NCBI RefSeq assembly: GCF_036373705.1
Contig: NC_089866.1
Location: forward strand, 24,716,001 to 24,780,000
Direction: 5' to 3'
Length of the DNA stretch: 64,000 bases
Origin: Amia ocellicauda
Taxonomy: Eukaryota > Chordata > Actinopteri > Amiiformes > Amiidae
The position numbers and the translations under genes were made by a program. This document shows, in pieces, positions 21,101-28,558 of the stretch (position 1 is its first letter; the number at the start of each line of letters is the position of its first letter). Under the pieces are notes generated by a model. The model was given only the letters and a program-made list of their open reading frames with translations. It was not told the origin of the DNA and searched no databases.

Positions 21101-24067
21101 GTGGAGTTTTTTTCCAGCCAGCAGGACAACATACACGAACACACTTTTGCAGGGGTGTGGGGGCTGCTAGCATTTTTGTGCGCACAGAATAAATACTGCT
21201 GCGTTAAAAGCACCATTCACAGAAGCACTCATATATTCTGGACCTTTAAACAAAAAAAAACAATCCACTTTGTATGAAGTATCACTGCAATTAAAGATAG
21301 GGATTGCAGCACAGCACATGGAACAAAAACTATACTTAAAAACACAGTGCAGCAAAAAAAAAAAAACTAAAACCAATCTAGTTTATAGAATTACTGAAAA
21401 AATCTATTTCTCAATAAACTAAATCTAAACTAGCAATAAACCTCTCATAGGTTCAGTGCTATGTAACATTTTCAACCAAAAACACATTCATACACACATA
21501 CTTACATCTCAGAGTACGTCGTCAAGGTTATGCCCAAAATCAATCTAAATGATCCAATAAAGAGACTGCAAAATCAATACAGACTGCTTTCAAAGCAAGG
21601 AAAAAGGCCGAAATGGCACTCCAGTGACTAGCCCATTAACAGACTCCACCCTCTGAGTTCAGAAGCGCTGCAGTACAGCCAAGATAAGATGCAAAAAACC
21701 GAGAGAGCGAGCCCGGTCTGAACATAGGCAGTGTTAGGCCTTAGTCACACTTAACAATAAACATAACAATAGAAGTAATAAAGAACCGCAATAACTTTTT
21801 TTAACATCAAAACAAAAAAGGACCCGATTTAGCCTATTGCTAAGGACATACCTCTCCACATTTTAGCACATGCTGGATTTTGGTAACAGCCAAGACCGAG
21901 AAGATGAGTTAGAACTCCTATTCTGGTTAACTGAAGGCCATATGAGGAGACCAACAAGGGTGGGTGTGGAGCTGACTTCACTTGTAAACACAGCTCTGAT
22001 TGGTCAGAGATAACAATGAGTATTGTTCTAGCTGGGGGCAAATAAAGAGCTGGAAGCAATCAGAACAACAGTTATGGTCATATGCTTGATTTGTCTTTGT
22101 TTTTGCCATGTTTAAATTCTTCTGGAAGCTGTCAAAGCTCACACTGGAGCAACACCTAGCAACACTCTGTAAGCTCCTCTGTTATTATTTAGACCCATAA
22201 GAACAAGCCTGTCCCCTTACAATGCTGAAATGAGCTGTAGTGGAAATTTAATTACTTCCCCCTTAAGTTTAATAATCTGGAAGAAGATCCTTTGGAAAAA
22301 AAATAGAAAATAAAAATAAATGAGAATGTTTTCACTGGTCCCAAGAAATACTCAGCTGGGACAAGTGAAATGTACATTAAGTAAAGGTTGTTAGTTTCGT
22401 GTAAATGTGGGATTTGAGAAGCCACCAAATAGTTAAAAAAAGATGCTGTAATAGTATAATGATAGATCTAAACACAGTATCTTTACGATATCAATGAATG
22501 AAAAACCTCACAGAATGATTTAGCATAACTTAAAAATAGTATTGGGCTATATTATTTATTTATTTTAAGCGTAAATCTTTTTTTTAAGAGCCCCTTTCTT
22601 CTTTGAAACTTGAGAAATGATGACAAGCTACACAGCACATAATTGAACTAATCAGATCCACATAACTGCTGCTAATCAGCGAGCCAAAATCCGCAGCATA
22701 ATACAGAAACGCATTCAAACATCAAACTTCGATTTCCTCCCCACGGTATGTCCCACCACTTCTGTGCTTACCATGCTCAGATCTGCCTCTCCTTTTCCCT
22801 TCCTGGTGTATTGCTGACAAACTGTTCCTACTCCTAGCCAACATCTCCTGCTCTGTGCAATTCCTGCTTCATCTTCCAGCACGTCCAGTTTATGATACTT
22901 GACCACAATTCCTACCCCTCAGCTTTCACCCATGCAGACTGCACCCATAGATCATGGCAGCCATGCATCTGTCACCTCCATCACTATGTCACTTGACACC
23001 AACCACAGAATACCAGATCAGCTGCACCTTTTGTTCTGCAGCATCCTTGCAGTTTGAAGCATATTGTAATCAATAGAGCAAGCACATCATTTGCTTTAGT
23101 GGATCTAACATCACTGCATTAATTTTATATATGTTGTTTATATATTTATTCATTTAAACCACGATAGAATATCTAACATTTTCACCAGGAAACGTTTACA
23201 GTTTACAGTTCCTTGATGTCACGGAATAAAAAAAAAAACGTTTCTACTTAAAGCGTATATCTTGCATACTGTTTTAATTGCGTCACTAACTATTATAGAT
23301 GTATTGTGTATCTTGCGTGTTTGTATTAGTTTTATACAGTCACTTGTGTAATCATAATCAACTGCAAATGCAAGTATTGTAAACTACTTGGATACAGACG
23401 TAATTTCAATTAATATTTGGCCAATTATGCTTTATTTGTGTTATTATTATTATTATTATTATTAAATAATAATAGTAATAATAATAATGACAACAACAAT
23501 AATAATAATACATACATAGTTTAGTAATAGGTCATAATTTAATTTAGCATAGTTAGCCATAATTTATACATGTACAGACACTGGTCGAGTTCGTGTAGCG
23601 CAGATGTCCGCAGTTCTGCGCGGATCTGCGCGGCTCCACCATTGGAATCAACGGGATTCTGCAGATCTGCGATGAACTGCGGACATCTGCGCTACAAGAA
23701 GGCGACACCGACATACAAGTGCCCCCACAACAGAACTTACGTATGTGATGCATGACATGAGAGCTAGCTCGGCCAGCGATGCTGACTTGCAAATGTTGTC
23801 GCTGGGGAGTTGTGTGTCGCACACAGAAAACAGACTAATTTAATCCCATTGCGCCTCTCCATGCCATTTATCACCATTTCAGTTGTACGACATGGGGGGT
23901 TTCTAAGCACGTTTGACAATACTGCGTGGTCAGGTCGCTGATATCCAGCCACAGACCAGCAACAATAAACGCTAATGAAGTCACTCACCGGCGGAGTACT
24001 GGAAACCTTCTGGAAGCCGTGAGTCGTCCGCAAGCTCCAGCCGGATGACCACCAGTGAAACACTCAT
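8806..24067 (-). CDS. BRAP: BRAP (BRCA1-associated protein, IMP), complete 12-exon coding region
   Basis: BRAP is a cytoplasmic RING E3 ubiquitin ligase known to retain nuclear-localisation-signal proteins in the cytoplasm and to restrain Ras-MAPK signalling by impeding KSR scaffolding. Twelve exons, all with AG acceptors and GT donors and compatible phases, join to 1788 bases, which is 595 codons plus stop; the human protein is 592. In order the product has an acidic N-terminus, an RRM-like BRAP2 region (about residues 130-255), a C3H2C3 RING (ligands C270, C273, C289, H291, H294, C297, C306, C309), a UBP-type zinc finger (about 309-377), a coiled coil (about 415-540) and a basic C-terminus ending KGRGKRGK. 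All zinc ligands are present and no frame break is seen, so the gene looks functional. Introns host several transposons but none interrupts an exon. Confidence 0.97.
9161..10825 (-). other. BRAP: BRAP intron 11
   Basis: The intron holds a heavily decayed CR1-like LINE piece at 10117-10760 in its right part. The left part is AT-rich with no identifiable repeat. Confidence 0.7.
10117..10760 (+). mobile_element. Ancient CR1-like LINE fragment
   Basis: Decayed reverse-transcriptase ORF pieces can be read on the plus strand: a [10 protein letters not shown] segment near 10120 matching the [13 protein letters not shown] motif of the younger copy at 30300, a stretch near 10410-10430 (cctggtctaaaaggaatgtc) matching that copy at 31277-31296, and [10 protein letters not shown] near 10500-10540 matching LIQVFKIMKG. 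Stops and indels are frequent. It is clearly older than the other two CR1 pieces in the window. Confidence 0.7.
10826..10929 (-). CDS. BRAP: BRAP exon 11
   Basis: The exon encodes [20 protein letters not shown] and the following heptad-like coiled-coil residues, ending in a split Lys codon. Acceptor AG lies at 10930-10931 and donor GT at 10824-10825. Confidence 0.97.
10930..12007 (-). other. BRAP: BRAP intron 10
   Basis: This is AT-rich intronic sequence with a T-run near 11890-11902 and no identifiable gene or repeat. Short open frames at 11189-11929 do not resemble proteins. Confidence 0.6.
12008..12097 (-). CDS. BRAP: BRAP exon 10
   Basis: The exon encodes [20 protein letters not shown] and on to EKDTAEE, the start of the coiled coil. 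It is 90 bases long, phase 0 at both ends, with consensus splice sites. Confidence 0.97.
12098..12687 (-). other. BRAP: BRAP intron 9
   Basis: No repeat or gene is recognised in this short intron. Confidence 0.6.
12688..12797 (-). CDS. BRAP: BRAP exon 9
   Basis: The exon encodes [20 protein letters not shown] through [10 protein letters not shown], following the UBP zinc finger. The acceptor AG is at 12798-12799 and the donor GT at 12686-12687. Confidence 0.97.
12798..13305 (-). other. BRAP: BRAP intron 8
   Basis: The intron contains a 15-base A-run near 12993-13007 and nothing else recognised. Confidence 0.6.
13306..13444 (-). CDS. BRAP: BRAP exon 8
   Basis: The exon encodes most of the UBP-type zinc finger: [20 protein letters not shown] then [20 protein letters not shown] and VWDYAG. 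The Cys and His ligands characteristic of ubiquitin C-terminus-binding ZnF-UBP domains are intact. Confidence 0.98.
13445..14495 (-). other. BRAP: BRAP intron 7
   Basis: The intron has a G-run at 13500-13510 and an A-run near 14111-14127. I see no gene or defined repeat. Confidence 0.6.
14496..14571 (-). CDS. BRAP: BRAP exon 7
   Basis: This 76-base exon encodes [20 protein letters not shown] followed by CGVQE. It supplies the last RING cysteine pair and the first ligands of the UBP finger, so the two zinc modules are contiguous. Confidence 0.98.
14572..15586 (-). other. BRAP: BRAP intron 6
   Basis: More than half of this intron is a non-autonomous hAT-like element (14909-15513). The remainder shows nothing recognisable. 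Confidence 0.7.
14909..15513. mobile_element. Non-autonomous hAT-like element, about 605 bp
   Basis: The left end CAGAGGTTCCCAAACTGTGG is mirrored by the right end, which reads CAAACTGTTTGGGAACCTCTG in plus orientation split over 15493-15513. The CAG start and GGTTCCCAAACTG terminus are typical of vertebrate hAT families. The 8-base flanks (GGCTAGAG and ACCTACAG) agree at five positions, around a central CTA as hAT targets often have. No transposase frame is present. Confidence 0.8.
15587..15735 (-). CDS. BRAP: BRAP exon 6
   Basis: The exon encodes [20 protein letters not shown] through [12 protein letters not shown], i.e. most of the C3H2C3 RING finger that recruits the E2. All six RING ligands expected in this exon are present. 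The donor reads GTGAGT. Confidence 0.98.
15736..16384 (-). other. BRAP: BRAP intron 5
   Basis: The intron has a short (CA)n near 15753-15776. No other repeat or gene is recognised. Confidence 0.6.
16385..16498 (-). CDS. BRAP: BRAP exon 5
   Basis: The exon encodes [20 protein letters not shown] through [13 protein letters not shown], the end of the RRM-like BRAP2 domain. It is 114 bases, phase 0 at both ends. Confidence 0.97.
16653..17873 (-). mobile_element. Complete DD36E Tc1/mariner transposon (Incomer-like), copy 1
   Basis: The element is bounded by TA (16651-16652 and 17874-17875). Its inverted termini start CACTCACCTAAAGGATTATT and agree over about 28 bases. It is 1221 bp long, with a single uninterrupted transposase gene on the minus strand. 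Short termini and an intact gene make this a possibly active, recently inserted copy. Confidence 0.96.
16685..17725 (-). CDS. Tc1/mariner DD36E transposase, apparently intact
   Basis: The 346-residue frame is uninterrupted. It would bind the element's terminal repeats and carry out cut-and-paste transposition into TA sites. The N-terminus ([20 protein letters not shown]) begins a paired-like helix-turn-helix region. The catalytic core has the first Asp in WSDESRF, the second in [10 protein letters not shown] and the Glu in [10 protein letters not shown]. Counting residues gives 36 between the second Asp and the Glu, unlike the 34 of classical Tc1. DD36E is the signature of the family described as Incomer, so that is the likeliest placement. 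The C-terminus ([14 protein letters not shown]) looks complete. The codon use and reading frame are independent of the host BRAP gene in whose intron it sits, on the same strand. Confidence 0.95.
   Translation of the reverse strand: MGKKGDLSNFERGMVVGARRAGLSISQSAQLLGFSRTTISRVYKEWCEKGNTSSMQQSCGRKCLVDARGQRRMGRLIQADRRATLTEITTRYNRGMQQSICEATTRTTLRRMGYNSRRPHRVPLISTTNRKKRLQFAQAHQNWTVEDWKNVTWSDESRFLLRHSDGRVRIWRKQNENMDPSCLVTTVQAGGGGVMVWGMFSWHTLGPLVPIGHRLNATAYLSIVSDHVHPFMTTMYPSSDGYFQQDNAPCHKGRIISNWFLEHDNEFTVLNWPPQSPDLNPIEHLWDVVERELRALDVHPTNLHQLQDAILSIWANISKECFQHLVESMPRRIKAVLKAKGGQTQY
18350..19431. mobile_element. Non-autonomous hAT-like element, about 1.08 kb
   Basis: Terminal inverted repeats read CAGACCTGCCAACC at the left and its exact complement at the right. 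An 8-base near-duplication flanks it: TATTATCC at 18343-18350 (overlapping the first base) and CATTATCC at 19432-19439. Short termini, 8-base duplication and CAG start fit hAT. No transposase can be read inside. Confidence 0.75.
19552..19741 (-). CDS. BRAP: BRAP exon 4
   Basis: The exon encodes [20 protein letters not shown] through [12 protein letters not shown], the first part of the RRM-like domain. Its first base completes an Asn codon with exon 3. The donor GT is at 19550-19551. Confidence 0.98.
19742..20450 (-). other. BRAP: BRAP intron 3
   Basis: No repeat or gene is recognised in this intron. Confidence 0.6.
20451..20670 (-). CDS. BRAP: BRAP exon 3
   Basis: The exon encodes a variable acidic stretch ([18 protein letters not shown]) and then the conserved [20 protein letters not shown] block through HLYKT. 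Phases match exons 2 and 4. Confidence 0.97.
20840..21001 (-). CDS. BRAP: BRAP exon 2
   Basis: The exon encodes [20 protein letters not shown] through [10 protein letters not shown], ending at a GTAGGG donor. The frame stays open past that donor for some 30 codons, so an alternative donor further left is possible. The chosen donor gives the correct phase with exon 3 and the expected protein length. Confidence 0.9.
21002..23988 (-). other. BRAP: BRAP intron 1
   Basis: The first intron is about 3 kb. It includes an A-run near 21353-21366, a trinucleotide ATT/AAT-rich patch at 23440-23515 and the palindromic repeat at 23594-23696. I see nothing coding. Confidence 0.7.
23594..23696. repeat. Long inverted repeat, part of a dispersed family
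   Basis: Two perfect complementary arms of 23 bases (23594-23616 and 23674-23696, beginning TGTAGCGCAGATGTCCGCAG) enclose a 57-base loop. The loop itself contains smaller near-palindromes such as GCAGATCTGC. The same core, more diverged, occurs inside the TIR element at 57093-57837 (about 57555-57630). Confidence 0.85.
23989..24067 (-). CDS. BRAP: BRAP exon 1 (start codon)
   Basis: The exon starts at an ATG (24065-24067) and reads [20 protein letters not shown] then GFQYSAG across the junction. This matches the conserved vertebrate N-terminus. The donor is GTGAGT at 23983-23988. Confidence 0.96.
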
Positions 24068-24300
24068 ATGTTAAAGGCTTATGCACCCCCAATGTTTGAC
24101 AAAAACAAGCGAACCAAAAAATAAGAATAATTGACGAGGCTTTCTTCGGGAGAAATACATTAAGCAGACTAGACTCTCGACCCTCTGACAGAAACAACAC
24201 AGACGTAATAACACTCTTCCGGTTTCCCGTCCCCTGCGCCCGCCCACTTGGACAAAAGTCTCTCCGGGTCACGATTTTCAATAGAAGACGTCACATATCT
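24068..24300 (-). promoter_or_regulatory. BRAP: BRAP 5' UTR and probable TATA-less promoter
   Basis: About 150 bases upstream of the BRAP ATG there is an ETS-type site (CTTCCGG at 24216-24222, CCGGAAG on the sense strand), a CRE-like GACGTAA near 24203-24209 and a GC-box-like CCCGCCCAC near 24239-24247. The composition is GC-rich against an AT-rich background. This is typical of housekeeping promoters. The transcription start is not determined. Confidence 0.55.
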
Positions 24301-25144
24301 TAAAGACACAGGATATTTGGGATTGTAATTAATCATCACAATCATCATCAAATGCTTTCTTTACATCGTTCTGATTTATATCCACTGCTGAATCCTGCTT
24401 GTTCTCTTAGCTGGGTGGAGTCTTATTATTATTATTATTATTATTTTTATTTTTTGTAAATACTTTGTATACAATGGGAAGAAGACTAATGGGTGTATAG
24501 ATCTGTGTCTCCTTTCTTGTGAAAGAGGATGACAGTTGTGTCATCTACTTGGGGTTTGTCTCAAATGTGACTACAGAAATGTAGCACTATTATTAAAAGA
24601 CTGTTTGAAAAGACACCATACGAACACCAAACAGACTAAACAGGTTGGTCAACATGTTCAGCAAGTATGGACTTACATGTATTTGCACAGATATTATTTT
24701 GGTGCTTTATAGTTATCCACAAGCTAGGTAACTTGGCGTCTTGATGTACTGCTGCTGAAATATATGCTAGCTTGTTGCTTCTGGTGGTGAACAAGTAACT
24801 GTCAGTTAGCTAGCTAGCTAACATTACAAAACAATTTGGTTATTTTAGAAGGTTAGCAAGCAAGCCTGCTTTGAGTGGAGTGATGGGAAAATTATAGAGC
24901 AACTAACATAGGTTTTAATTGACAATATTGAGTTTTTTAGCTACTTGAATTGAGCCATGGTCAGTTACCAGGGCAGTATCAACCAGCTAGACTTAGCTCC
25001 CGATTAGCATTACAAAACTGCTAACTAGCTAGCTAACCAGTAGTAGTGTCATCTCAGCTTTGTTTTATTTTGAAAGCTGAAATGAAAGCTGAAAGGTGAA
25101 ATGTGAACACTGGACCAAATAATGACTAGCAGAGTCTATTAATA
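24301..25144. other. Intergenic upstream of BRAP
   Basis: The sequence has a (TTA)n microsatellite at 24421-24445 and tandem GCTA/TAGC units near 24806-24822 and 25022-25036. No gene is seen. Confidence 0.5.
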
Positions 25145-25146
25145 TA

Positions 25147-26324
25147 CACTCACCTAAAGGATTATTAGGAACACCATACTAATACTGTGTTTGACCCCCT
25201 TTCGCCTTCAGAACTGCCTTAATTCTACGTGGCATTGATTCAACAAGGTGCTGAAAGCATTCTTTAGAAATGTTGGCCCATATTGATAGGATAGCATCTT
25301 GCAGTTGATGGAGATTTGTGGGATGCACATCCAGGGCACGAAGCTCCTGTTCCACCACATCCCAAAGATGCTCTATTGGGTTGAGATCTGGTGACTGTGG
25401 GGGCCAGTTTAGTACAGTGAACTCATTGTCATGTTCAAGAAACCAATTTGAAATGATTCGACCTTTGTGACATGGTGCATTATCCTGCTGGAAGTAGCCA
25501 TCAGAGGATGGGTACATGGTGGTCATAAAGGGATGGACATGGTCAGAAACAATGCTCAGGTAGGCCGTGGCATTTAAACGATGCCCAATTGGCACTAAGG
25601 GGCCTAAAGTGTGCCAAGAAAACATCCCCCACACCATTACACCACCACCACCAGCCTGCACAGTGGTAACAAGGCATGATGGATCCATGTTCTCATTCTG
25701 TTTACGCCAAATTCTGACTCTACCATCTGAATGTCTCAACAGAAATCGAGACTCATCAGACCAGGCAACATTTTTCCAGTCTTCAACTGTCCAATTTTGG
25801 TGAGCTTGTGCAAATTGTAGCCTCTTTTTCCTATTTGTAGTGGAGATGAGTGGTACCCGGTGGGGTCTTCTGCTGTTGTAGCCCATCCGCCTCAAGGTTG
25901 TACGTGTTGTGGCTTCACAAATGCTTTGCTGCATACCTCGGTTGTAACGAGTGGTTATTTCAGTCAAAGTTGCTCTTCTATCAGCTTGAATCAGTCGGCC
26001 CATTCTCCTCTGACCTCTAGCATCAACAAGGCATTTTCGCCCACAGGACTGCCGCATACTGGATGTTTTTCCCTTTTCACACCATTCTTTGTAAACCCTA
26101 GAAATGGTTGTGCGTGAAAATCCCAGTAACTGAGCAGATTGTGAAATACTCAGACCGGCCCGTCTGGCACCAACAACCATGCCACGCTCAAAATTGCTTA
26201 AATCACCTTTCTTTCCCATTCAGACATTCAGTTTGGAGTTCAGGAGATTGTCTTGACCAGGACCACACCCCTAAATGCATTGAAGCAACTGCCATGTGAT
26301 TGGTTGGTTAGATAATTGCATTAA
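25147..26324 (-). mobile_element. DD36E Tc1/mariner transposon, copy 2, missing one end
   Basis: The left terminus CACTCACCTAAAGGATTATT follows a TA at 25145-25146, as in copy 1. At the other end the match to copy 1 stops after 26324, about 40 bases short of where the second inverted terminus should end. Unrelated GA/CA-rich sequence follows. The transposase gene is nevertheless intact. Confidence 0.95.
25179..26219 (-). CDS. Tc1/mariner DD36E transposase, intact frame in a one-ended element
   Basis: The 346-residue product differs from that of the copy at 16685-17725 at only four positions that I can see (Asn to Lys, Gln to Arg, Thr to Ala, Arg to Gln). All catalytic motifs ([27 protein letters not shown]) and the 36-residue spacing are kept. 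As its element has lost one terminal repeat it could not easily excise itself, but a transposase made from it could act on complete relatives such as the copy in BRAP intron 4. Whether it is expressed is unknown. Confidence 0.95.
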   Translation of the reverse strand: MGKKGDLSNFERGMVVGARRAGLSISQSAQLLGFSRTTISRVYKEWCEKGKTSSMRQSCGRKCLVDARGQRRMGRLIQADRRATLTEITTRYNRGMQQSICEATTRTTLRRMGYNSRRPHRVPLISTTNRKKRLQFAQAHQNWTVEDWKNVAWSDESRFLLRHSDGRVRIWRKQNENMDPSCLVTTVQAGGGGVMVWGMFSWHTLGPLVPIGHRLNATAYLSIVSDHVHPFMTTMYPSSDGYFQQDNAPCHKGRIISNWFLEHDNEFTVLNWPPQSPDLNPIEHLWDVVEQELRALDVHPTNLHQLQDAILSIWANISKECFQHLVESMPRRIKAVLKAKGGQTQY

Positions 26325-27096
26325 GAGACAGTGAGACAGACACATACATACACACACCAGCAGAAAATGTGTATTTGACATGATGCATACCATGTAGCAC
26401 AACAATCTCCTCTTCCCTCTTCCCCTCTTGAATTTAACAGTAAGTGTGCTAAAGGGTGTGTCGTCCCCCCCCACCACCACATAGATGCACATTTTTCTGC
26501 TAGACTGGACCGCTCCTCCTCTCCCAGTCAAAATGGGAATTTATTGAGGTCAGACAGAAGGTTAATTCCTGGCATTTGGTTCTGAAATTCAGGTGTATGT
26601 GTATCTCCTGTGTGTGTTTGTTTTGTGAGCCAGATAACAAGAATTGCATCTCTGTTTCTGCCTCCCCTGACTCTGGAGGCACAGCTTTGCTCTCTAGCTG
26701 CCCAGGACTTCCTGTGACTGCCAGGTTCAATGGCCAGGCTGTGGTCATGAGTCTGTACCCAGGTATGTATAAGTGGAGCAGTGCCCCAGGTTATTCCCCA
26801 TGTCCAAGTCTCACATTCAGGCCGCCTGGGGTCTGCATTGTGTAATTAATTATGATCTATCTATTCAGAAGAGAGGATGCTAGCACTTCATTCCCTTCAA
26901 CACTTCCCAGTGGTATTTTTGATGATCTTCTCTCCGGTGGGTGCCAACCTGAAAATAAGATTGAAGAAGTTACTGTCAGACTAATTCTACAACCAATCAC
27001 CTTGTCACCCCAGTAACACAATCTGAATTCAATTAGGAAGATTATTGAATCTGGTCACCTAAGTCCTGTCCCAAGTTGGGGAAGGGGCACAGAACT
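26325..27096. other. Intergenic, no gene seen
   Basis: The stretch begins with a GA/CA-rich simple sequence and continues as unremarkable DNA. A plus-strand open frame of 89 codons at 26576-26845 shows no recognisable domain. Confidence 0.45.
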
Positions 27097-27960
27097 ATTA
27101 TTATTATTATTATTTATTTATTAGCAGACACGACACCCTTATTCAGGGCGACTTACAAAACATAACAGCATTATAAAAGTGTAATACAGCCTAGAATTAC
27201 AGATCAAAGCATAGTACACATTACAAGTTCAAAATTACATAAGTGTGTAAGAGAAATATACAGTTAAGACAATTCCTACATCCTAGATTTGTGAGCTAAT
27301 AATTGACATGCTGTCAACCCTCCCCCCCCCAGCGTAAATGAAGCACCATCAGATTTGGAGAGATTGAGGTGGTGTGAGTGCATCCAGGCGGAGATAGCAG
27401 ATAAACAGGAAGAGGTGCGAGAGGGAATGAGAGAATTAGAAGAGGGAAAAGACAGGAAGATCTGGGCATTGTCTGCGTCTGCATGATGAGGGGGCCCAGG
27501 GAGCGAGTGTAGAGGGAGAACAGGAGGGGGCCCAGGACAGATCCTTGGGGTACGCCTGTGAGGAGAGATTGGGGAGTGGATGAGGAAGCTCGGCATGGCA
27601 CTTGGTAGGTCCGGTCGCTGAGGTAGGAGGAGAATGAGGTGAGAGCAGTCCCAGAGATTCCAAGGTCAGCAAGGCAGGAGAGGAGGATGGAGTGCTCGAC
27701 GGTGTCAAATGCTGCAGAGAGGTCAAGGAGGATGAGGACTGAGGAGAGAGAGGCCACCCAAGCACAGCTGAGGGAGTCAGTGACTGCCAGGAGAGCAGTC
27801 TCAGTGGAGTGAGCTGTGCGGAAGCCGGATTGCAGAGCATCAAGAAGTGAGTGATGGGAAAGAAATGCAGAGAGCTGACTGGACAGCATGCTCAAGGCAT
27901 CACTGACTACAACTGGGCCATTACTGTTCAGAGTTAATAGGCACGTATAACGTGAGAGGT
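27097..27960 (-). mobile_element. L2-like LINE, 5'-truncated
   Basis: On the minus strand the element ends in a tail resembling the fish L2 tail (27120-27165, complement of agcagacacgacaccc) followed by (ATT)n at 27097-27120. Upstream it encodes part of a reverse transcriptase. The 5' boundary is uncertain; recognisable LINE protein begins about 27890. Confidence 0.8.
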
Positions 27961-27982
27961 GTAGAGAGACATTGCCGATCAC
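27314..27982 (-). pseudogene. L2-clade reverse transcriptase fragment
   Basis: The frame contains SAFLSHHSLLDALQSGFRTA and HSTETALLAVTDSL, then LLDLSAAFDTVEHSILL (residues 86-101, with the first catalytic Asp of the polymerase) and [15 protein letters not shown] (141-155). The FADD catalytic box that should follow is missing; the frame passes into a shortened, shifted C-terminal region, so an internal deletion has removed the active site. No endonuclease domain is present. It is a dead copy of a fish L2-type element. Confidence 0.85.
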
Positions 27983-28262
27983 AGTGCAAAACTTACATTG
28001 GTATTAAACCGCCAGGGGAATAAGATATTAGATACAATATAGTTGTGCTTAATCTCATCTTGTCTGAACCAATGATCAAATTGAGCCGGCTCTTCAATTA
28101 CTGTCTCAAAGGCACTGCTCCCATACTCCAATATGAATGTATATATTTGTTTCCCCCAGTCAGAGGAACCAGCCAAAGATGATCGGAATACCCAGTCTCT
28201 GTCATCAGCATTGGCCCCCTTGAGCACAGTTGCCGAGTCGTGTTTCGTCAGGCCCTGGCCTT
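27979..28262 (-). other. Unidentified open frame with splice-like borders
   Basis: About 90 codons on the minus strand read KGQGLTKHDSATVLKGANAD, followed by DRDWVFRSSLAGSSDWGKQI and EEPAQFDHWFRQDEIKHNYI, ending near PWRFNTN. The composition looks protein-like (Trp and aromatic residues, few low-complexity runs). It is preceded by a CAG that could be an acceptor and followed by GTAAGT, a consensus donor. I do not recognise the family. It could be an orphan exon, a captured gene fragment or part of an older transposon next to the L2 copy. Confidence 0.3.
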
Positions 28263-28439
28263 TCTGTCACAATTGACGCATGTCCACTGTGGTGCTGATG
28301 CAGAGACACACCAGAGCTTTGTTACAATTTTCACAAAAGCCCAGGGCTTTTTAATCTTGTCCCTTTACTAATACCAAAAAGCACTGCATCTTTCTTCTTT
28401 TCAGGACTGGTTGGGGGGCAAGTTTCACATGCATTAAGG

Positions 28440-28453
28440 GGGGGGGGGGGGGG
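28440..28453. repeat. Poly-G run
   Basis: An uninterrupted run of about 14 G residues, with GGGG also nearby at 28412-28416. Confidence 0.8.
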
Positions 28454-28558
28454 CATCTTTGGAAGTTCTTTTTACAGGTGATGGTAGAAATGAGAGGAAA
28501 TATGCACATTTTAGTAGCAAATTGAGAACATTTCAAAGTAAAAATATAAATACAAAAC

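Noticed and set aside
24800..25040. Tandem GCTA units possibly forming inverted repeats of a transposon
   Set aside because: The two patches are short simple sequence, and the nearby shared ATTACAAAAC words are in direct, not inverted, orientation.
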